64,000 nt of DNA from Erythrocercus mccallii (taxonomy: Eukaryota; Chordata; Aves; Passeriformes; Dicruridae): positions 1-64,000 of the forward strand of contig VZRG01002993.1 in the NCBI GenBank assembly GCA_013397435.1. Reading direction: 5' to 3'. The position numbers and the translations under genes were made by a program. Each line of letters begins with the position of its first letter. Within the stretch, counting starts at the first letter, position 1. Below are positions 58,263 through 64,000 of this stretch, piece by piece. The notes beneath the pieces are model-generated. The model was not told the DNA's origin and ran no database searches. It saw only the letters and a list, made by a program, of their open reading frames with translations.

Positions 58263-61200
58263 CATTGTATAACTCAAAAGTATCGTCTCACTCTTCGCAA
58301 AAGATGTGGGGAGCTTGATGCAGACATGTTTTAAAGATAATTTTTTTTCTCCTGTGAGTTGTCATAAATTACAGTTAGTGAATGTACCATAAGGGTTTGA
58401 GGGTATGCTCATCCTGCCAGCATGACATACCAGCTATTTAACCATTAATCCCAGCACTGAGAAGTGTTTCTAAAGTGGAGGTAAGATCTGTGCTTTATGG
58501 TACTTTGCCACAAGTAGTGTTTCCTCTTTGCCCCTCTATGCCAGCTGGTACTGATCAGCTGGAGGATGTTTTCACAGCAGAGACTTGATGCAAGGAGACA
58601 GTCCTGCTGGAAACATCAGTTTTACAGCAGAAACTTGAGCCTCCTGGTTATCAGTTCCCATGTCCTGCAGGCAAGGATGCTCTATCCTTAAATGTCTGCA
58701 ATGCTAGAATGAGTCTAAAAGCAATTTCTCAGTGATTTGCAGTAAAGTTGCCCAGACTCTGTATTGCTGTTCCTTGCAGTAGCTATGAATAGTTGAGTTC
58801 CTTTAAAAGAGAACCATGCCTATGTACAGAAATGCAGAAGGAACCTGCCACATCTGTCAGTAGGTTATGAAATCCTCTATTTCTTGTAAAGTAGGGGCCA
58901 AACCATCAGAGTTTTGGTTTACAGACAGATGAATGAGTTCATTGCTGCAGGGGGAGGGGCACAGAGCTTTGTGAAGGTGGTGGACTTGGTCGTCCATGTG
59001 CTGGAGCTTCGTAGGAAGAACACCTTTTCCAAACAACCCTAGGGATCTCCAGTTAAGAATGTAAAAGAGTTTATTCTGCATCACAGCATGCCAATAAAGT
59101 GAAATCTAGAAAGCTCGTTTGCCATGCTAAACTTTCTTTCCACAGTCATGAACAACTGAGGGGAAAATTAATGTCACAGAAGAATTAAAAATATATATAT
59201 TAAGAATATATTTCCAAATTCTATAATAGATCTGGGGTGGATATGATGAAAATCTCAGCCTGGTTCTCAGAATGCGACCCAGACAACATCAGAAGCAAGG
59301 CAAGTTCCTTTTATTTAAAGAAACTTGACCATTTACTTCAAAGGCAAATTTAATGGATCATAAATATTTATTAACAAACTAAGGTAGGTGATCCTGATGA
59401 CTTAAAAGTATGTGTATTCCAGGCAGGACAGCAGCAGTGGCAAACACTGAGTTAATGCAGTACATGCCACGTGGCCCAAGAAAAAAAGGTGATGTAATGC
59501 CAAGGAAGGTCCGTGAACATCCTCATCCCAGTTGTTTCAGGCAACTTCTAGGTGAGCTTATTTATCTAAAAAGTGGTTCTTTGTAGACACACAGAGAAGC
59601 GCAAGACCTTGTCACACCTGAAATAAATCTCTTGCTAGTGAAGAACAATTCTTAAATTACTTGTTGCTCAGAGGATGACAAGGTTTTAGACTTCATACTT
59701 GAGGACAATTCAAATAACATTATAGGGATAAGAAAGCTTACTCTTAACTAAATGTTGATGATGTCCTTCCCTTTGTTGCCATACCACACATGGATGAGTC
59801 TCCTGAATATCATCAGAGCAGTGTGGTTGCAACACCCATGTCAGTGATACACTGCAGCTGATACAGTGGTGATGAAATCCCTTCTGTAGAGTGCACAGAA
59901 AACTCAGAAATCAAACTGGCTCAAGAGTCTCATTACAGGTAGCCTCCTCAGCATCAGCTGTGGCATCCACTGGGCCTGAAGCTGGTTAGAAGGAGAAGGA
60001 ACGTGTGTGGGTTTGGGGAATGTTTTTGTTGTTGAGCCATGCTGGTAAAGGCTGGCTGGGGGAGTCCGTGTGTTGCAAGCACAGCGAAACACATGCTCCT
60101 CAGTGGGGAAAGGCACGTTTGCTTGCACAAGGAGAGATGAGGGCCAAGTACTCCCATCACAGGCTGGGGAGGAATTGGGACATTAAACAGAAGGGCAGAG
60201 CATGTTCTGTGACTCTAAAGGGTATCTAGGAGGGGCTGGCCCTCTTTTCTCTCCTTCACAAGTAGTAGCCTCGACTTCCAGACCTTTCCTACCCCAGCTT
60301 AGCCACAGCAACCAGATGTAGAGACCCTATAAAGACCATGGCTCAGATTTAGAGAGAAGAGGGAATAGCTTTGAGGCCACCTTGCATCCCACAGCGGCCT
60401 GCCGTGGTGGTGAATACTAGCTTCACCTATATGGGAGCTGGTGGTCCCAGTGGTGACTCAGTTTTGGGGGGTCTTAGGGGAGGTGGTCTGCAGAACAACC
60501 ACCCCCCACTTTTAAGATGCAGGAGTTGACACAAACACATCAGGAACACTGTAACTCAGGTCTTGGAGCTATCCTTGCTAATGCTAGGGTCCATAGCACA
60601 CAATTTCTGCTGTGTATGGGGTTCATCTGCCAGCTCTCTTTTAGGCCCAAAACATAGTCCATGGTGATGCAAAACCACCTAGCAGCAACACCCAGAATGC
60701 CTTTTTTTTTGCCCATGAACAGGCAGCTATTGAGACTTAAGCAGCCTTGGGGCAAGCCTGGGCATCTGGTTCCACAGCCCTTTCTCGGTGAACAGCTCCA
60801 CTAAAGCCAAACAAGCCAGGTTTGCAATTTGGACACAGCTTTGTAGGGAAAGGAATTAAGTACACAGTTAAGGAATACGTTTGGTATTTTGTTTGATCTG
60901 GGACAAACCAAAGTGCTGGTTGCTTTGCTCCCAGGTTTTGATATAAAGTGACTGTGGAAAGCTACAGAAGAGAAGCCTTTTAATCAGATTAGAATAGATA
61001 AAGAGTATAACCCCTTGGTTATACAATTGAGCTTTCTAATCATATTAAACTTTAATACCAGCATCAGTGCCATATTGGAACAACAATAGCAAAAAGCTGT
61101 AAGCATAAAATATTACAGATCCTTAAACATATTACAAAATGTCATCCACTAAAGTTAAAAAATGTTATCGTGTTTGGGGAAATGTGCCAGCTGAAAAAAA

Positions 61201-64000
61201 AAACAACACCCACAAGGCTGAAGTCCTGTGTACATGTGCAGATTAAATGCAGCACAGCAGAGGCAAGGCTTGACCTTTTTGTTTCTTACATTTTTATTAA
61301 TTAAATTGCTTCCCAAGCAGCTACTTCTATCGTGGCTATTACCCACCTTAGCCCTCATCTGCTAAGGTGCTAAGTACACTTAACTCTTTTTGCAATCAGT
61401 TAAAGTGTCCCTTGTTGTAGGATGCAGCGAGAGGTGGCTCCTCTTTACTGGTGAAACCCCTGGAAAGAAACATCTTCAGCTCTCTTGCCCCTCCACTGCT
61501 GCAGCTAGTGCTCAGCATTCAGCAGTGCTTAAAGCCAGAAAGGACTGAAGCCAAGAGCCAAAGGAAAGGGATGTTAATGCATTTCAAATGCCTGATTTAA
61601 GTGGGTTGATTTTCTGGCATCTCTGTGTTCCTACAGATCCGAATTTCCTCTGCGAGTCAGGTTTGTGAGTACAAAGGACCCAGCTTGGAGTCAGTGGTCT
61701 TGCACTGAACCTCTGCCCATGGCTGTGAGTCCTGCCAGGACGCCTCTGGGCTGCAGCCGCCTTGAATCATAGCAGATGATTGTGGCTGTGCCTCCCTGAG
61801 CAAAACAGCCAAGCAATAATTCACAACTGAAGTTTTTCCTTTCTTCTTCCCTCCAGCTGGAGTTGCCTCCTTCCCCCAGACATGCCAGAGGTGCTGTGCG
61901 GTTTGTTTTGATTGAGCAGAGTCAGGGGACCAAAGACCTCAAATTTCAACCAGGCAGCCCCTTCTGGCTGTGGTGTGAGCGTGGCTGGCAGCTTGGCAGG
62001 GGGTGATGGCTGAGACAGGCCAGGAGCCACCATGCCACTGCAGCCCCCATCCCATCCTGTGGCACTGGTCAGGGATCCTGAATCAGCTGTCCAGATGCAG
62101 CAGGTTTTTTCCTGTTTTCACCCCAGGGTGAAAACCACACCTTGGAGTGAAATTTTATTCAGCTGAATATTTTGCACCTCACAGAGTCTTTCTCATCCAT
62201 CAACTAAATAGCATTAACCTTCAGATATTTCTTCCCAAACTTTCCACCATTTTTTCTGGCCCTTTTGCGTATTTCCTGACCACTGTCCCTCTGCAGTCCC
62301 TACCGCTGCTGCTTCCCTACAACTGCTTCTTCCCTTCAACTTCCCTTGGCTGCTTCTCTACAACTGTCTCAAGTGCTGTTTTTGCCAGGGCATCTTCCTG
62401 CCCTCTAATACCTCCCCCAGGCTCCCAGGGTATCTCTGCATCATCCTCTGACATGTAGCACACAGGGAGGTGTAAAGGCTACTTTGGCCTGGGGGTTCAG
62501 GGTGGCACCAGGACAACTGGTGCTTGATTTTCTGCTCCCTACCTGAGGGAAGAAAAACTGGGACCCACCACAGCTGCTTCTTGGAGAGGTCCCCCATCTC
62601 TGGTGCCCACCCCAGCACCCCACACACCAGTGGCCCCAGGTTGGCAGGCTAGGCCCACTCTCTAACGGGCTGGGAAGTTTGGCTCTTTGTGTTTCTTTGT
62701 CACTCTCACCCTGGTAATTATGCATCTTATGAAGATATCCAATGTAATCATACCCTTCTAAAAATGCCGCGGATTAAAAGCTTTTCCTGGGTCTTTAGGT
62801 GATGGGCCTGCAATTACAGAAAATGAACTGCATTTTAGCTTTCCATTGAAATTAATAACAGCAGTTCTCCAGTTGACTCTGTGAGTAGTTAATGGAACAA
62901 ACTGGATGCTGCACTACAATGAGGGTTTTAAAGCTATTTGAGAGAGATTCTGTGTTTCAAATAGGAAAATAATTCACACAATGCAAAATCATTTTGTGTT
63001 TGCATCTTTCAGTCATAATGGATCTGTGTAGCTTTGAGATGCAACTATTTATCAATATTTGGTTCAGTGTGGTCTTCCATCCTTTGCTGCACTGGAAAGA
63101 AAATGACCTGCAGAGAACTCTGGAGAAAGAAAAACAAGTCAAGGAATTAATAATGCAGAAAGGAGCTCCAGCCTGGGCTGAGCTCCATGAGAGGGTTTTA
63201 CCATGAACCTTGAAAAATAGATTTGTGTCAGTTAGTGCAGGGCAGAACAACAAATATTCTGAGACTTGCTGAGTTTCAGTTACTCCATCTCCAACTCAGC
63301 TCCGTTAAACTGAGTCTCTGAGAACTGGCAAGTTTTGGAGTGCTGCTGGTGGGTTGCAGCCCATATCAGGGAGAGAGGAGCCAGCCCTTCTCCTACGTCC
63401 TGGTTAACCTGCTCCATAGGCAGGGGCAAAACAGCTCACACATCTTCTGCTGCATCAGATTCCTTTCATAGATTCTTGCCTGAAGAGTAGAGGCACATTT
63501 AGTGCATCATTCTCAAGGGGAGTGGAAAAGCAAATGGGCCCTCTATCCTCAGAGCCTTTTTCATATGAGCTGGGTGGAGGATGGACCAGGATCCAGCTCT
63601 GCAGCTCTCACAGTGAAACCAGTCCCACTACTCCTCTGCTCTGGGGATACTGGTGATTCAGAACAGGTTCAGACCATTTTTCCCATGGAGCAGATGTACT
63701 GCAGAACCACCTTGTCTTTACAGACACTATTTCAGTGTCCCCAGATTTATCTCCCATCCACTGAACCCCTTTGCACTGTGATACTGCAGCAGAAAAGGCA
63801 CTGAATGCCATGAGCAGCTCCCTGGGATTGACACCAGGGCTGACTCCCTGCTCCTGGTTCCTTTAGCAAGGCAAGAAGAGCCCTGAGCATTCCCACCTCC
63901 TGCCCAAGCAGTCCTTCCTTTGGGCTGTCCTCCCAGTGTGCAGGGTTGGTCCTTGCTCCCACATGCTGCATCCTGCCAGGAACTGCTCATCTATCAGTAG
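58263..64000. other. Intergenic sequence downstream of LNX2
   Basis: No recognisable protein domain, RNA gene or clear mobile element is visible. Small frames occur on both strands without conserved features. A short AT repeat lies at 59190-59200, and the segment from about 61.7 to 62.7 kb is somewhat more GC-rich. In mammals the next gene on this side is MTIF3, tens of kilobases away, so an empty interval here is not surprising. Confidence 0.6.

Noticed and set aside
58263..64000. MTIF3 or another downstream gene
   Set aside because: Synteny in mammals would place MTIF3 on this side, but no frame here resembles a translation initiation factor or any other known protein.
1..64000. A new bacterial-style system, CRISPR array, operon or insertion sequence
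   Set aside because: The whole window is explained as a vertebrate gene with long introns and decayed LINE fragments. No regular repeat-spacer array or tightly packed gene set is present.

Overview
The window is vertebrate genomic DNA, most likely from a bird. It carries one protein-coding gene, LNX2 (ligand of Numb protein X 2, a RING plus four-PDZ E3 ubiquitin ligase), on the + strand. The avian call rests on three things: the close match of the spliced protein to vertebrate LNX2, the many decayed CR1-type LINE fragments typical of sauropsid genomes, and a gene somewhat more compact than the mammalian one. Crocodilian or turtle origin is not excluded from the sequence alone.

Layout. Positions 1 to about 450 are GC- and CpG-rich and probably hold the non-coding first exon and promoter-proximal DNA. 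A roughly 31.5 kb first intron follows, mostly unremarkable AT-rich DNA with a few CR1 remnants and short simple repeats. Nine coding exons then run from the ATG at 31706 to the TAG at 56027: 31706-32106, 39766-40004, 41053-41252, 44865-45236, 46746-46895, 49111-49288, 51011-51242, 52968-53126 and 55892-56027. All junctions are GT-AG, all phases agree, and the total is 2067 nt, giving a 688-residue protein. A 3' UTR of about 2.2 kb probably ends near 58262. The last 5.7 kb shows no recognisable gene.

Protein order: N-terminal Cys-rich segment, C3HC3D RING (about 48-85), a TRAF-like zinc finger region (about 94-135), a linker carrying the position of the Numb-binding motif (203-206), PDZ1 (about 226-312), PDZ2 (about 333-416), a Ser/His/Gln-rich linker, PDZ3 (about 465-553), PDZ4 (about 597-682), and a C-terminus of class I PDZ-ligand form.

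I found no novel multi-gene system, CRISPR array, operon or RNA gene. The points most worth a second look are the change of the Numb-binding NPxF-type motif to N-L-P-F, the strikingly CpG-rich exon encoding PDZ1/PDZ2, a weak splice donor after the exon at 46746-46895, CR1 insertions very close to splice acceptors, and an unexplained segment open on both strands near 20.6-21.0 kb.
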